Positions 24,250 to 36,185 of a stretch of DNA of 64,000 bases are shown here, in pieces; positions within the stretch are counted from its first letter, which is position 1, and the number at the start of each line of letters is the position of its first letter. Below the pieces are notes generated by a model. It was not told the DNA's origin, did not search any database, and saw only the letters and a list, made by a program, of their open reading frames with translations. Source of the stretch: Branchiostoma floridae (taxonomy: Eukaryota > Chordata > Leptocardii > Amphioxiformes > Branchiostomatidae); contig NC_049979.1 in assembly GCF_000003815.2 (NCBI RefSeq), forward strand, positions 21,966,518 to 22,030,517, given 5' to 3'. The position numbers and the translations under genes were made by a program.

Positions 24250-27200
24250 CTTGGATGTTATGAGTCTTGGACGATACCATGGGTGAATTCGGTGAAGGGG
24301 TGATTTACACTTAAATACATACATCAAATAAAATAAAAGCGTCTAAAATATCAATTATTTTATCCATAAGCAATCAAAAAATGACAATACTTTTGTTGGA
24401 GTGACGTTAATATCATTTTATTGGTAATAGTACTGTATTATCTACCAAACATACACTATACGCCCCCTTATTGTTAACCTAGATATTGTCTCCTTGGTCG
24501 CCCGATAGCATATATAACACCCCCCACAAAATAGTCCTCAAATGCGGACACTTAAGTATACTTCTGACAAAAGGGAAACCTATCAATAAAAATGATACAT
24601 CACAAACCAAACTAGTGTGATACAACTAGCGTATGATATTTTCAGTTATTCATGATTAATCGCCATTGTTTTTAAGCGGATTGATTTTTAGACACGTTTG
24701 TGTGACCCGTCGTGGTGCCAGGTACAAGGGTGGAATTACGACAGGTGGTGCCCGCCAAAATAATAGCCTCCCTTGAGGACTTAACTTTGTACTTAAAACA
24801 TTTTTGTTTGGAGAACTACGTAATTGTCGTACCGATTTAAGATCGATTCTGTAAAATTTTGGCCCCAAAAGTGAAAATACTTTCAGGAACAAAATGTTTT
24901 TAGGAATGACATGCGCAACTTATTTTAGCATATTTGCATATCTATCATGTTCTTTATAAACTGTGTAAAACATGTTACATAAGGTCTGCTAAAAGAAATA
25001 TAATAAAAAAATCATGCAAAATACGTTTCATAAAGAAGGTTTTTCATTCATTTTATGGCCCCATTTATCATTTGCTTCTTTAACTTCGAATTCGGCCAAA
25101 ATGTTGTTCCATAATGGGTCTTTAAAGAACACGCGAGCTATTACAAAACAACGAAGATCAGCGAAAAAGCCATATAGGAAAAGTCACCCCCCTGAGTGGT
25201 CTGCGCAGGACCTATAAAAGAGCACGCAGTTAGTTCAATATTGGCAGATAGCCAGTGTGGTTCGCAACGTCTGCCGTACGTGTCAAGAATCTGAAAAGGT
25301 TGGGTGTTTTTTAAGGGCGTGTAAATATTGAAGATAATCATTGTAGTGGCCACCGACTGCAAACTTTCCAAGGGAAAAGAGCTAACAGATCATATGTACA
25401 AACTGTCATCCAAAAATGCATCTCTGGCTGCGTGTTTCAGACGGATAAAGATTCTTTTTATTTATTTTGCGTCTTCTTACCAGCTGAACAGACGAATCAA
25501 TTGGATTTTTTATGAACTGAAGAATTGAATGTAGATTTTTTTTTCGTTTTCTCCACTTCAAAGTATATAGTTTATATAGTTTATAGATGAAGAACATGCC
25601 TGTTGTCTAATGTTTCTTAAACCTATTCGCTATACTAGACTTATATCATAAATTTGTGTTGTTGAGTAGATTAGACTTATTTTGTTAAAAGGGGAGATTC
25701 GTTTGACATAGATTCACAGTTTCTTGCCATGAAATGTGTGTAGATAGAGCAGGGCTTGAAAAGCATAAAAGAACTACCGGTATATGCAGCAAAATTTCCC
25801 GGCCGTAACAGCCGATATCATCATCAAGAAGGTTATGAGAACACCTCACAATTTCCTTCTTTTCGTTTTGCGGAACAATTAACTGAAAGCTGTTGTCATG
25901 CAGGAATGAGTTTGTTTACATGTGTGTGGCTCTAGTTCAGCACCAAGGACATGTACATTTGCATTATTTCCACCTAGCCGTGGCGATTGTAAGCAAGAAA
26001 AGCCTGCAGCAGTCAACACGCATACATCTATCTGACATGGTTAGCAAGGTTTGTTGTTGCACTCCTTCAACCCTCAACCCCGCCAGCGCAACAACTTAAA
26101 CGACAAACTTAGAGGTGTCTCGCTGAAACCTTTTTCACCGCACAGAAATTCAGTTGGATTGCTCACGGTCTCACAGTGACCCCTATCGATCAGAAGGCAA
26201 AGTGCAGGTCTCTACCAATGGGAATGCTTCGGACATTACCGCATTGACCAATCACAGGTGATAAATCAAAAAGCTTTACGCTTGGCATTGTGGTAATAAT
26301 AACTTTGTTCACAAGGCGTCGCTTCTGTGCCGGTGCAACTTGAGCTATGGCTAGTCTCTACCAGGCTGACTACGCTGGCTATTATAGGGAGAATGATTTA
26401 CCAAGGAGTTTTGCTACCAGAGGAGTTGGTCGACAGCGCAGCCTCCGGAGGGGGAACATGAACCTAAGCATGGACTGACTCCCCAAAAATTTCTGCCGAA
26501 TTTTACGATCCCCGTACCCCCGCCGTAGAAAGGCCTGGTGGAGGCTTTTGCCACAACATGTACATTCTGTTGATGACATCAGCACTGATTTCTAGATGAC
26601 TTTGAAAACAAATTAAATCTTGCCGATCAACTTTGTACATATAACGACAGCAATTACCGACTGGCATGCATTAGAAACTGACTTCCGTTCAGCTGCTAAG
26701 TATAACGTTATGCAATTGCATTATATCCTTATGTCCACAAAATGTTTCGTGCGTTTTATGAAGGACAGTCGTAGTAACTTCTACTTTTCTTTTTTTTTTA
26801 ATGCAGATCTCAAAAGGTGAGAGAAAATACAGAAAGCCTTCTTCCTCTCTCATACGGGGACAGCAAGCGCTCCTTCATTGACTTCCTTCAAATCAAAGCC
26901 AAAGAACCCAACTTTTCTTGTTGTGCGACAACATTGTAAAACTGTTGAAAGAGCCATTCTTTTTTTATTTGAGTATAAAGAAATCCTCTTTACTATGTTG
27001 CAAACCTTACATTCCACTATAAATGCACAGATGTGCATGATGTAATTTTGCATCACGTTAGGCCATGTTGATTTGATTATACTGTGGCCGTGGATGACAT
27101 CCGCGCGCACCTCAATTTTCGGCCGCTTCCAATTAAAGAAAAAAAGTTTTGAATTATACAGTATATTGGACAAAGCAGCTGCATGCAAAATGATGAAATA

Positions 27201-27950
27201 TATGCAGTAGATTAATGTATTAACCATGGGGGCAACCATTTCACATGAAGTTGATGGTACTGGGAGGTAAGGTCTGGTTGAGGGTGTGAGAAGAGAGAAC
27301 CAAGCCATTTTGTTTTAATTCTACTGTAAAACAAACACGTGCACTACACAATCATCCGATTTCAACACATTTGTTTATTAGCAAAATAGAGAAATGCAAA
27401 GTGTATAATATATAAACCTCATAATAAATGAAGATACTCTAGCATCAAAAATGAACTTCACATCTAACCCATTTAGGTTAACAGTTACCCTCACTCTAGG
27501 ATATAGTGTATAAAAGAAAGCTAAAAATCAGTAAATATTGACATTGTCAGTACATGGTATAGAGGTAGTGTGGAGCCTTTGTACTTAAAGAATCATAGAT
27601 TTTTTTCAGTCTGAGGCTAAGGCATTTGAGCTGATTATTAGTGTCCGTCAAAAATGTGTGTGTTTGGTGGGGTTAGGCTGTGGTGGTGTGTATGTGTCTG
27701 TCTTGTGTTAGTGTCAGCTCCAGCCTTAGCCTCAGTTACTAGGGAAATTTCCAAACAACTGATTTAAAGGGCTACAACCTCTACACAATAAACGGACAAT
27801 GTTGAAATTTGACTAAATTCTAACATGTAGACCACTTTCCTGCGACAATAAAAAAAGTGAAACACACAAAACAATCCAGCGTCAGCCACCCCTGTACTGG
27901 AAGGGCATCAAACAAATACACTCAAAAACAGAGGCTGCTAACAAAAGGCG
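24250..27950. other. 5' flank of SORL1 and AT-rich spacer
   Basis: It contains the SORL1 promoter region, though no TATA box or clear initiator can be assigned. A possible short inverted-end element lies at about 26,350-26,550 (TCTCTACCAGGC versus GCCTGGTGGAG). Open frames here are short, lack family similarity and look accidental. Eye scanning found no let-7, miR-100 or miR-125 sequence. Confidence 0.5.
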
Positions 27951-29540
27951 CCTAAACAACACTACATCTCCAAGCCTCTTTCCAAAAAAAAGACGAGATC
28001 TTCACTCAGAAATATGGGATAACTATACCTAACACATAACGTAAGTAAGCGAAACTATATGTACAAGTATCTACTATCGTGATATACATGATAACTGAAC
28101 AATTGTACACTTTGCATTCTGTTTGTATTGATTCGGTTTCTGTGACTGCGTCGATACCAAGAACTCTAGCATTTCTAAAGGACTAAAATACTGATATAAA
28201 AGAAGTCTTTTCAACCACCTGCCTTCCTTTCTGGCCTGTGCCGTTCTCTTGGTTCGGGACCCAAGAAAACAACACGAGGCAGATTATGTAATGGTCTAGG
28301 TCCCCGACAACCACTGACCATGACATAAAACAGAAATGACAACAGATGGTGAACCAGGGAAAACCCTGTTTATCAAGAACAGAACTAACAGTAACTGACC
28401 GAATACAATTCCGGCCATCGACACAGTCACACTAACTGATAAAATCAGCCACACACCAAGCTTGTACACCACAGAAACGGACTGAAGCTATGAGGGCAAA
28501 AGGAGCCTCCATTTACAAAATGCCTTAACGCCCTACTGGCTACATCACTCAGATCGCAGGGCGCACCCACGAGCACCGATCTTTCTGGACGTCACTGTAC
28601 ATGTTTACATGGCGTCGGACAATCTCTCACCAGGATGAGTTCCACCATGAACATTGCAGCTGCAGTTGATCAGGAATTCATGGCATCAATGCGGCCCTGG
28701 AAGATGATGCTGTGAGATGTCTCCTTCCCAACCTATTGTGACTGCAAGAAAGTGAATTACAATCAATAATGACTGGCTAGACTTCCATCGTTTTGCTAAT
28801 AGCTTTATAATCAAATATTTTTGAAAAGGCACAAGGAAGCCTTATGTTTTGCAATGAGTAGAAATGGGGACAGATTATGAGGAAGTTAATAGACTACTGT
28901 AATGTCTGTAGCGCTAGGGTGTAGCAGGAAATGGTCAAATTATTGCTTACTGATCTTAACCAGGTCAAAGTTGGTAGAGATGGTTCAACAACAGTGACAG
29001 TGGCCTGAATTTTAAAAGAAGAATGCAGGCAGGGTCAGGTTGGAACGAGTTGTAGAGGATGCACTCACCTATCAACAGTCTCGTGGTCTGCTTCTTCCCT
29101 CCAATACAGTTTCAGAAGCAGGGCTGGGCCGGAACGTATGCACGCATCATCTGACCCACAGCTTAACTGTTCAACCGGTCCTAATTTTGAAAAGAAAAAG
29201 AAAACTCTATTAAGTACTGTTCACCTGAACATTGTTCATCAACCATTGAAACTAAGCTTACATTCGCCAAGTTACAAGGACATCAGACTAGCTTTAGACT
29301 AGAGCAGACACTTGCGATATTGTTTTTTACACTGTTTGAATCTTTTATGTTACCTACCCAAGGGCAAGAATTTCCAATAAACTTTATATATTCTCAAACA
29401 CAGGTTTAATCAAGGAGGTTTGATTGAATCTCCTTGGTTCAATGTAATGTTAAAAAAATAACAAATATTCCTATGCTACTGCATTCAGACAATATTGTAC
29501 AACACAAACAACTTATTATATGGGAAAGACTGTCCACCTC

Positions 29541-29633
29541 CTTGGTGATGCACGTGGTGTTGTCACGAAGCACGATATTGTCATGTCAGTGACGGTGACG
29601 CTTGACCTCTCCTTCCTTTTGGCGTCCAGACAT
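29541..29633 (-). pseudogene. Histone H4-like fragment A
   Basis: Minus-strand ATG at 29,633 reads MSGRQKEGEVKRHRH then stop at codon 16. A second frame then gives VLRDNTTCITK. Histone H4 begins MSGRGKGG, with KRHRKVLRDNI and GITK further on, so order and spacing fit with deletions and a frame break. Confidence 0.6.
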
Positions 29634-29964
29634 TTCTAACAAATAGGTAGAAGAAAATGACATGCATCATTTGTCTCAACAGTCAACACCGCTCAATGCC
29701 TGTCCAATGGCAAACGGGAATGCGGTGTATAATTAGGACATCTCGAATGTTAATTCAATTGCTACTACGTCAGTCTACACAGACTTCCTAAACAATATAC
29801 AATGCCACTAATATGGCAAATGCTATAAGCCGACATTTTGATTTCACGCACCACAGTACAATACTGCCTTCTCAAATGTCTGGTTAGCAGAGCTGATTTA
29901 CATACGTCATCTCAGAGGCTTCTGAAATCCAGCCACGAGGGGAGACACTAAGACGCCTTCCTCC

Positions 29965-30029
29965 AGGACCGCCGTCTCCCCGGATGTTGTGCAGCGCCTT
30001 TGGTGACGGTACCGGTAACGTCCAGATAT
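29965..30029 (-). pseudogene. Histone H4-like fragment B
   Basis: The minus strand starts at ATA TCT GGA CGT (start codon lost), then CGTCACC, AAGGCGCTGC and ACAACATCCGGGG, matching the KRHRKVLRDNIRG codons of H4 with small deletions. Weakest of the four copies. Confidence 0.45.
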
Positions 30030-30196
30030 TGCTGTGATATCAGTAAAAGAAAGAGACATGCATCAGCTGCTCGCTACGTCAATACTGCTGTAACAAACAA
30101 ACACAAAAGGTTCAACGTCTGCCCAATGGCAAGTAGGGACTGTAGACACAATACAGCACAATACCTTGTCTGTGTCGGGAAAGACTCGTGCCCTGG

Positions 30197-30294
30197 CTTG
30201 GTGATGCACCGGATGTTGTCACGAAGCACGGTGACGGTGACACTTTGAAACATCTATTCCCATGTGGCTTTCCTCGCTTACCAAGCCCAGACAC
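30197..30294 (-). pseudogene. Histone H4-like fragment C
   Basis: The minus strand starts at GTG (ATG lost), reading VSGLGKRGKPHG. After a frame break comes VLRDNIRCITKPG, matching H4 VLRDNI plus GITKPA. A gene-length H4 has 103 codons; here only the first third survives. Confidence 0.6.
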
Positions 30295-30530
30295 TTCTAG
30301 CAAATCTAATAAACAGACATATGCATAAGCTGTCATACCACCGCTGCCCAAAACACAAAAGGCTCAGGGCAAGTACCTAGGCACTCGACACCCCAAATAC
30401 TACCATGTACTACTGGTATTCAGTGATACCTGACAAACAGCCCAGGTACATAAACTGAAATTGAAAATGTAAGCTTAAACTAGTGTGCCAACACAAATGG
30501 AATGAAAAAGTTATTCATTGACAAAGACTG

Positions 30531-30671
30531 CTATCCTATATGTTTTTTTGTGACCTGTGTGTTTTCACACAATACAGTACGATACCTTGTCATAGAAGAC
30601 TGCGAAGCCCGTTCGTTCACGTTCCGCACCTTCCTTCGCCGGTCCTCGCCTCCCTTTCCGCGTCCAGACAT
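30531..30671 (-). pseudogene. Histone H4-like fragment D (46-codon frame)
   Basis: The ATG at 30,671 opens MSGRGKGG, identical to the first eight residues of H4. EDRRRKVRNVNERA follows, alignable to KRHRKVLRDNI after loss of the second Gly-Lys block. The frame then runs through unrelated residues to TAG at 30,531. It could be a small expressed frame, but is most simply a truncated pseudogene. Confidence 0.6.
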
Positions 30672-31115
30672 TTCTTCTTATGGTGCGATGATCCTCGGGA
30701 GAAAAGACAAGACAAAAATTAAACCTAACTCAAAAATATGGGAAGACTATACCTAACACTATACCTAAAAGAAAGCTCAGCTACGTGTGTTGGCATGACA
30801 GGAAGTTCACTTGTTTTGTCAATGTTTGTAATTTCAGTTCTAGTTTTAACATAGAAATAGCGAGAGGAATCATTATCTCTTGTTTGGTGGCAGGGTGTTG
30901 AGTGTGCTATGATGAAATCCTAAGTAATGCTGCTTTTGGCATAATGCTGCCTTCGTTTTGCTTGAATTTTCGAGAGCAATGGCTACTTCTGCACTCATTG
31001 CTTCAGTCTGCTTCTGTGATATACAAGCCCAATGCATAGCTGATTCAGTTTCTGTGACTATGTCGACGCCGAGATGGCAAGTTTTATCTAAACGACTAAA
31101 CTAGTAATATTAAAT

Positions 31116-31130
31116 AGGCTCTTCAGCCAC
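31116..31130 (+). promoter_or_regulatory. Possible decayed histone 3' stem-loop
   Basis: GGCTCTTCAGCCACC resembles the histone mRNA 3' stem-loop followed by ACC (consensus GGCTCTTTTCAGAGCC, then ACC), with four bases missing. The duplicate copy at about 28,204-28,218 reads AGTCTTTTCAACCACC and keeps the four-base loop the other lost. Supportive of a histone origin but not decisive. Confidence 0.35.
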
Positions 31131-31779
31131 CTGTCTTCCTTTCTGGCCTGTGTCGTTCTCTTGGTTCGGGACCCAAGAAAACAACACGAGGCAGCTTATG
31201 TAATGGTCTAGGTCCCCGAAAACCACTGACCATGACATAAAACAGAAATGACAACAGATGGTGAACCAGGGAAGACCCTGTTTTGTAAAGAACAGAATTT
31301 GAAATTATTGACCGAATGCCATCCCGGCCATCGACACAATCACAGAAACCAAACCTGCCACACACCAGGCCTGTACACCACAGAAACGGACTGAAGCCTT
31401 AAATGCAAAAGGAGCCTCCCTTTACAAATTAAAATGTCCTAATGTAAACCCCTCCCGACAACATCGCTCGGAATGTCAACAGAACACATTCAAGTACCTT
31501 ACCTCCAACTAAGAGTTCAGTTAACGAAACATCACAACTAATAATTTAAGTCCTATCATGTCGATAAAAAGTTAGCCTCAGCCCATCCCTGCGATATGTT
31601 TACAACGGAGAAGACATGTAAGAACTTAACTTAGTTTCAGGTCCCTTGGCAGGGCGTTAACTCGAGCACCGATCTTTCTGGACGTCACCTTGATGGCACT
31701 ATGGAAGCAACAAAGCGAAATTTCAATTAGTTAAAGGCAGGCTTCTTCTTGTTCTTTTTACCCCCAGATGACCCTCCTA

Positions 31780-32246
31780 AAGCATCAGAAGGCTTGCTGA
31801 TAGTTCGATGAATAAAGCAATCGTCAGCAAATAGTCGAACATGTGAGTCTACGGAATCGGGTAGGTCGTTGATATAGAGCAGGAAGAGTAGAGGGTCTAA
31901 CACAGTACCCTGCGGAACTCCAGATAGAGGTGACCTTGACGGCTTTAGATGTTCCACTGTCAAAGACAACCCTCTGGGTTCTCTCCGTAAGGAAAGCCCT
32001 AAGCCAAGACTGAAGGAGGCCAGAAATACCATAGTGCTCGAGATTGCTCAGCAGACGTTCGTGAGGCACGGTATCGAATGTTTTGCTAAAGTCAAGCACC
32101 GCGGCATCGACCTGTTTGTTCTGGTCCATGTTCTTGGCCAGGTCTTGGAGGGTTAGCACCAGCTGGCTCTCGCAGGACAGACCCTTCCTGAAGCCGTGAA
32201 GGCTTCTTGCTTTGTTGTAGTTTATAAGGCACAAAAGGACGCACAA
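31780..32246 (-). pseudogene. Non-LTR retrotransposon (LINE) reverse transcriptase fragment
   Basis: The minus strand carries, in order, GFRKGLSCESQL, LDFSKTFDTVPHERLL, then after a frame break near 31,930 [20 protein letters not shown] and [12 protein letters not shown]. These are the RT palm motifs, with the catalytic F-A-D-D intact. No endonuclease or 3' part is present, so it is a dead 5'- and 3'-truncated copy of a jockey/CR1-like LINE. It lies between two copies of the local duplication. Confidence 0.85.
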
Positions 32247-32783
32247 GTCATTTCCTTCTTATCATGCCGACGAGAAGTTAGTCCCAGCCCATCTCTGCGA
32301 CACGTTTCCATTTTACACCCAATAAGACACACAAGAACTTATCTTAGTTTCAGATCCTCTGGCAGGGCGTGCACACAAGCAAGGATCTTTCTGGACGTCA
32401 CCGTACAGCTAGCCGTGGAGATGGCATCGGACAACCTCTCACCAGGATAAGTCCCACCAGGAACATTGCAGCTGCAGTTAATCCGGACTTGATGGCACCA
32501 ATAAGATCCTGGAAAAAAAAGAAGTGAAATAACAATTAGTTCAAGACAGACTAACGCCAAGAAATGATTAAGGCAATAGATAAGGCACAGGTATGCCTTG
32601 CATGAAAGTGCAGCTTGGTCTGCGTTTTTTTTTTTTTTTTTGGTATCATCTGACGGTCACAAAAGAATTCAACGTTTACGTATACGCTATCGATTTTTTA
32701 AATAACATTGGACTGATAATAAGTAACACAAAACGTATAAACACACATAAAAACACTGTGAAGAACGATCAAACTAACCTGTA

Positions 32784-33385
32784 CCGTGGCCGACTGGGAC
32801 AAAATGATTCTAACACTTCCGAGCCTAATTCCAAACGTCACGAGGCAGATTCCAACACTTCCGAGCCTAATTCCAAACGTCACGAGGCAGATTCCAACAC
32901 TTCCGAGCCCAGTTCCAAACAGCGCGGCACATTCCAACACTTCCGAGCCCAGGTCCAATCTAGTCTGTGTAACACAAACTCCGCTGTCCAGGGCTCTAAC
33001 TGGCCCCTCCCCGCGGATAGTGGGCCGGCGGATGTTTGGCGGGCTGCTATAAGCGAGATTAATCAGGCTAGGTCCAATCGTGCCGCGGCAGGGTTTTCCA
33101 AGCGTGCCGCGGCAGGGTTTTCCAAGCGTGCCGCGGCAGATTCCAACATTTCCGAGCCCAGTTCCAATCGTGCCGCGGCAGATTCCAACACTTCCGAGCC
33201 CAGTTCCAATCGTGCCGCGGCAGATTCCAACACTTGCGAGCCCAGTTCCAATCGTGCCGAGGCAGGGTTTTCCAAGCGTGCCGCGGCAGATTCCAACACT
33301 TCTGAGCCCAGTTCCAAACGTGACGAGGCAGGGTTTTCCAACCGTGCCGCGGCAGATTCCAACACTTCCGAGCCCAGCTGTGGAT
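32784..33385 (+). repeat. Left arm: 42-bp and 24-bp tandem units
   Basis: About 600 bp, interrupted by a unique spacer (about 32,960-33,065). Both unit lengths are multiples of 3 and lack stops in most frames. This produces long spurious open frames on both strands (up to 272 codons at 32,593-33,411) with repeats such as SNTSEPSS or [12 protein letters not shown]. These should not be annotated as genes. Confidence 0.85.
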
Positions 33386-34235
33386 ATGCATCTGGGTTTC
33401 CCATCCATTGAAACAGATCACAGATTGCAGCACAATGTAAAGTTAGTCTGACACACTTTCATATGGTGATCGTATTGTGAAATTGATATTTGCTTTTTTG
33501 TATACTTGATTTGATAAACAAAATCAGTTTTTTGTACTATGAGAAAGGGTAGAAACATCGCTAATTCAATTTTTTCAGATGATTTGATTTCAATGTTAAA
33601 ATTCAAGTCCACTAAGATACAAAGGAAGTCATTGTTTTTGTAAGCTTGGTGTATTATAAGTACAAATAAAAATTTGTGAGAGGAAAGAAGGGACTCAGGA
33701 GCTATCGTATGGCTGGGTACCAGGCTACTTTTAAAAAAAAATCTTGTCCTGAAATTTGTGTACGTTAAATTGATAGAAAAAAGGGTACATTTGTATTTCT
33801 AGAGAGCTATGTTCTTCTTAGCATGTAATGATAGATTGTCTTAATGAAAGCTTTGCTGAAACTTATCAGTGGTGCATGTGGCATAGAGACATAGTAATGA
33901 TAGACACTGCAGCTTAATTTAAGTCTGCTTCATTTATTTAAATTTTTGACTGCAATAAAGAAATATCCTTTATGTAACCTTATCACTAAAATGTAATCTG
34001 GCACAAAGCATGTGGACAGAGCATCAGAGCAATGATTACAATACTTGAAGTTGGACTGTCAGTTGCTGTTGTTGTACATACAGAAGTATAAATTTCCATA
34101 CTTTTTACCAATGCGTTTTGTGAACTATTTTGACACACACTAAAGGTTAACTTTGTGATGCCTTGCCTGAGTTGCCTTGTGTTTTTATTACTCATCATCA
34201 TCATCATCATCGGTCGACGTGATCGCATAGCCGAA

Positions 34236-34352
34236 GCTAGGTACTCATTTTCACCTGAGTAAAGTCAGGAAATCCGTCTAAAGTGCATTTCCCAAGGGCA
34301 CAAGATCGGTATAAACACAGCACGGTCCCACTGCGCTACGCGGTCCCACTGA
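34236..34352 (-). repeat. tRNA-SINE head fragment inside the inverted element
   Basis: It matches 10,800-10,926 of the complete SINE (AAGTGC, TTTCCCAAGGGCACAAGATCGGT, then a CGCTACGCGGTCCCA-type end), with part of the B box lost. It shows a later insertion into the larger element, or capture by it. Confidence 0.6.
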
Positions 34353-35767
34353 ACCCATCATAATGTGCTAAATTACAGCGGACAAGTATAACAGTATAAT
34401 TTATTCTGTTTATAATTTCAAATATCCAAGGAGGTTTTATCGACAGGATTGATAAAAACACCTTGAACTAGAGTTCGGGGACCTCATACCTCCATGAAAT
34501 ATTTATTGCTTTTTTGTGGATGGTATGTATGTTTATAGTCGGTTGTATTTCAGAGTAATGGTTATATAATATAAATGTTATGGGAAAGTAGTGGTGTATT
34601 TAATTAATGACACAGAGGATGTCCATCTGATTAGTAATTATTAAAATGGGACACTTAATTGTGTAATGTGCGTTTAAGAGGTCGACGGCATATGGTAGCG
34701 TGGTGTTCCTTAAGCTTGATGTTTGGCATTTAAACTGTCTAAGGTTGTCAGCATTATTGAGGTTCGACTATGTGCCTCAGAGCGGTGTGGTGGGAGGAAG
34801 TTGGGAAACTCAAAAAGAAGAAGGGATGTGGCCAACTTTAGTCAGATGGTGATTTGATTTTCCAACAATATGTCATAACATCAGCTGTTCACACGGTACA
34901 AAAACGAGATGCACACTTTCCTCTGACAGCCCTACACCAACTGTAAGATGAAAACTTGGCGACAACCCTGTCGGCTAAAAAACAAGTACCATTGGCTACG
35001 AACAAGTACCATTGGCTACGAAAGAGACAACTAACAACTGTCCCTTATCGTAACAAAATCAGAACATCTATATCGCCCATAAAACTTCTGACACCCAACC
35101 CAGATGAGAGGACCTAATGGCATTTTAATCACCATGTCACTCAAATCAGCAGTACAGTATGTGAGACATCCATACCTGTTAAGCATTACCGTTAAATGTA
35201 CCTCAACTTCTTACAATTATACTTACGCTTCACATCTCCATGATATCCTAAGCAGACATAAATAAAACTAATTATCATATTCAAAAAACCTCGGGGTTCC
35301 CCAAACAGCTGTCACCATCTGCTTGGAGCTAAGCCCATTAACAAACACATAAAGCACGATGCCTGTACCAATATATCTCAAACATAGGGGTGATTTCTGA
35401 TATTATTACATCGATTATAACGACAGATACGGCTCCCAAAATCTCATCGATTCGAGCTTTCATCACACCCCACCAACACAACAAGTATGAAACCAATCCA
35501 TTCAGCCGTTCTTGAGTAATCATCTACACAGACAGAGACACATAACAGAAAATATAACCTCCATTCCATGACATTTCATGGAGGTAATTAACACAACACA
35601 CAGGCTTCTAGACTAGTGCGTACAAAAAGAAATCGCCCCGGTACCGGTACAACTTGCAACTTCTTAGTACTGACGACAAAATAAAGCCGAGCTGTGACCC
35701 TTGACCCATAAGATAAGGGACCATCCACTATACAGTGAGCCGTGGTCTCGGGAGCCCAAAGCCCAGT

Positions 35768-36183
35768 TCACCCTGCCTCGTCACGTTTGGAACTGGGCTC
35801 GGAAGTGTTGGAATCTGCCGCGGCACGCTTGGAAAACCCTGCCTCGTCACGTTTGGAACTGGGCTCGGAAGTGTTGGAATCTGCCGCGGCACGCTTGGAA
35901 AACCCTGCCTCGTCACGTTTGGAACTGGGCTCGGAAGTGTTGGAATCTGCCGCGGCACGCTTGGAAAACCCTGCCGCGGCACGATTGGAACTGGGCTCGC
36001 AAGTGTTGGAATCTGCCGCGGCACGCTTGGAAAACCCTGCCGCGGCACGATTGGAACTGGGCTCGGAAGTGTTGGAATCTGCCGCGTTGTTTGGAACTGG
36101 GCTGAGAAGTGTTGCAATCTGCCTCGTGACGTTTGGAATTAGGCTCGGAAGTGTTAGAATCATTTTGTTCCAGTCGGCCACGG
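35768..36183 (-). repeat. Right arm: inverted 42-bp and 24-bp tandem units
   Basis: About 415 bp, reverse complement of the left arm (GGAACTGGGCTCGGAAGTGT core). Spurious frames of 129-153 codons run through it in five or more frames. Fewer units than the left arm. Confidence 0.85.
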
Positions 36184-36185
36184 TA

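Larger units (their letters stand above)
27960..32490. repeat. Locally duplicated block with decayed histone-like pieces
   Basis: The segment at about 28,140-28,440 recurs nearly intact at about 31,050-31,350 (offset 2,911). A second fragment recurs three times at about 28,578-28,720, 31,555-31,695 and 32,262-32,500. Between them are four H4-like pieces, and a LINE fragment lies between the last two copies. This looks like a decayed tandem histone repeat overlaid by later duplication; the histone assignment is clear only for H4. Confidence 0.6.
32784..36183. mobile_element. 3,400-bp inverted-repeat element with giant tandem-repeat arms
   Basis: Termini CCGTGGCCGACTGG (32,784) and CCAGTCGGCCACGG (ending 36,183) are exact inverses, flanked by TA on both sides (32,782-32,783 and 36,184-36,185). 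The ends continue inverted through about 70 bp, then into arms made of two tandem units: a 42-bp unit containing CAACACTTCCGAGCCCAGTT and a 24-bp unit containing GCAGGGTTTTCCAAG. The interior (about 33,390-35,767) has no transposase-like frame. The TA flank suggests a Tc1/mariner-type or other TA-targeting mobiliser acting in trans; that is inference. Confidence 0.75.

Noticed and set aside
32593-33411. Long open frames (up to 272 codons) on both strands
   Set aside because: They are produced by 42-bp and 24-bp tandem units, both multiples of 3, and appear in nearly all frames at once. There is no domain or codon signal.
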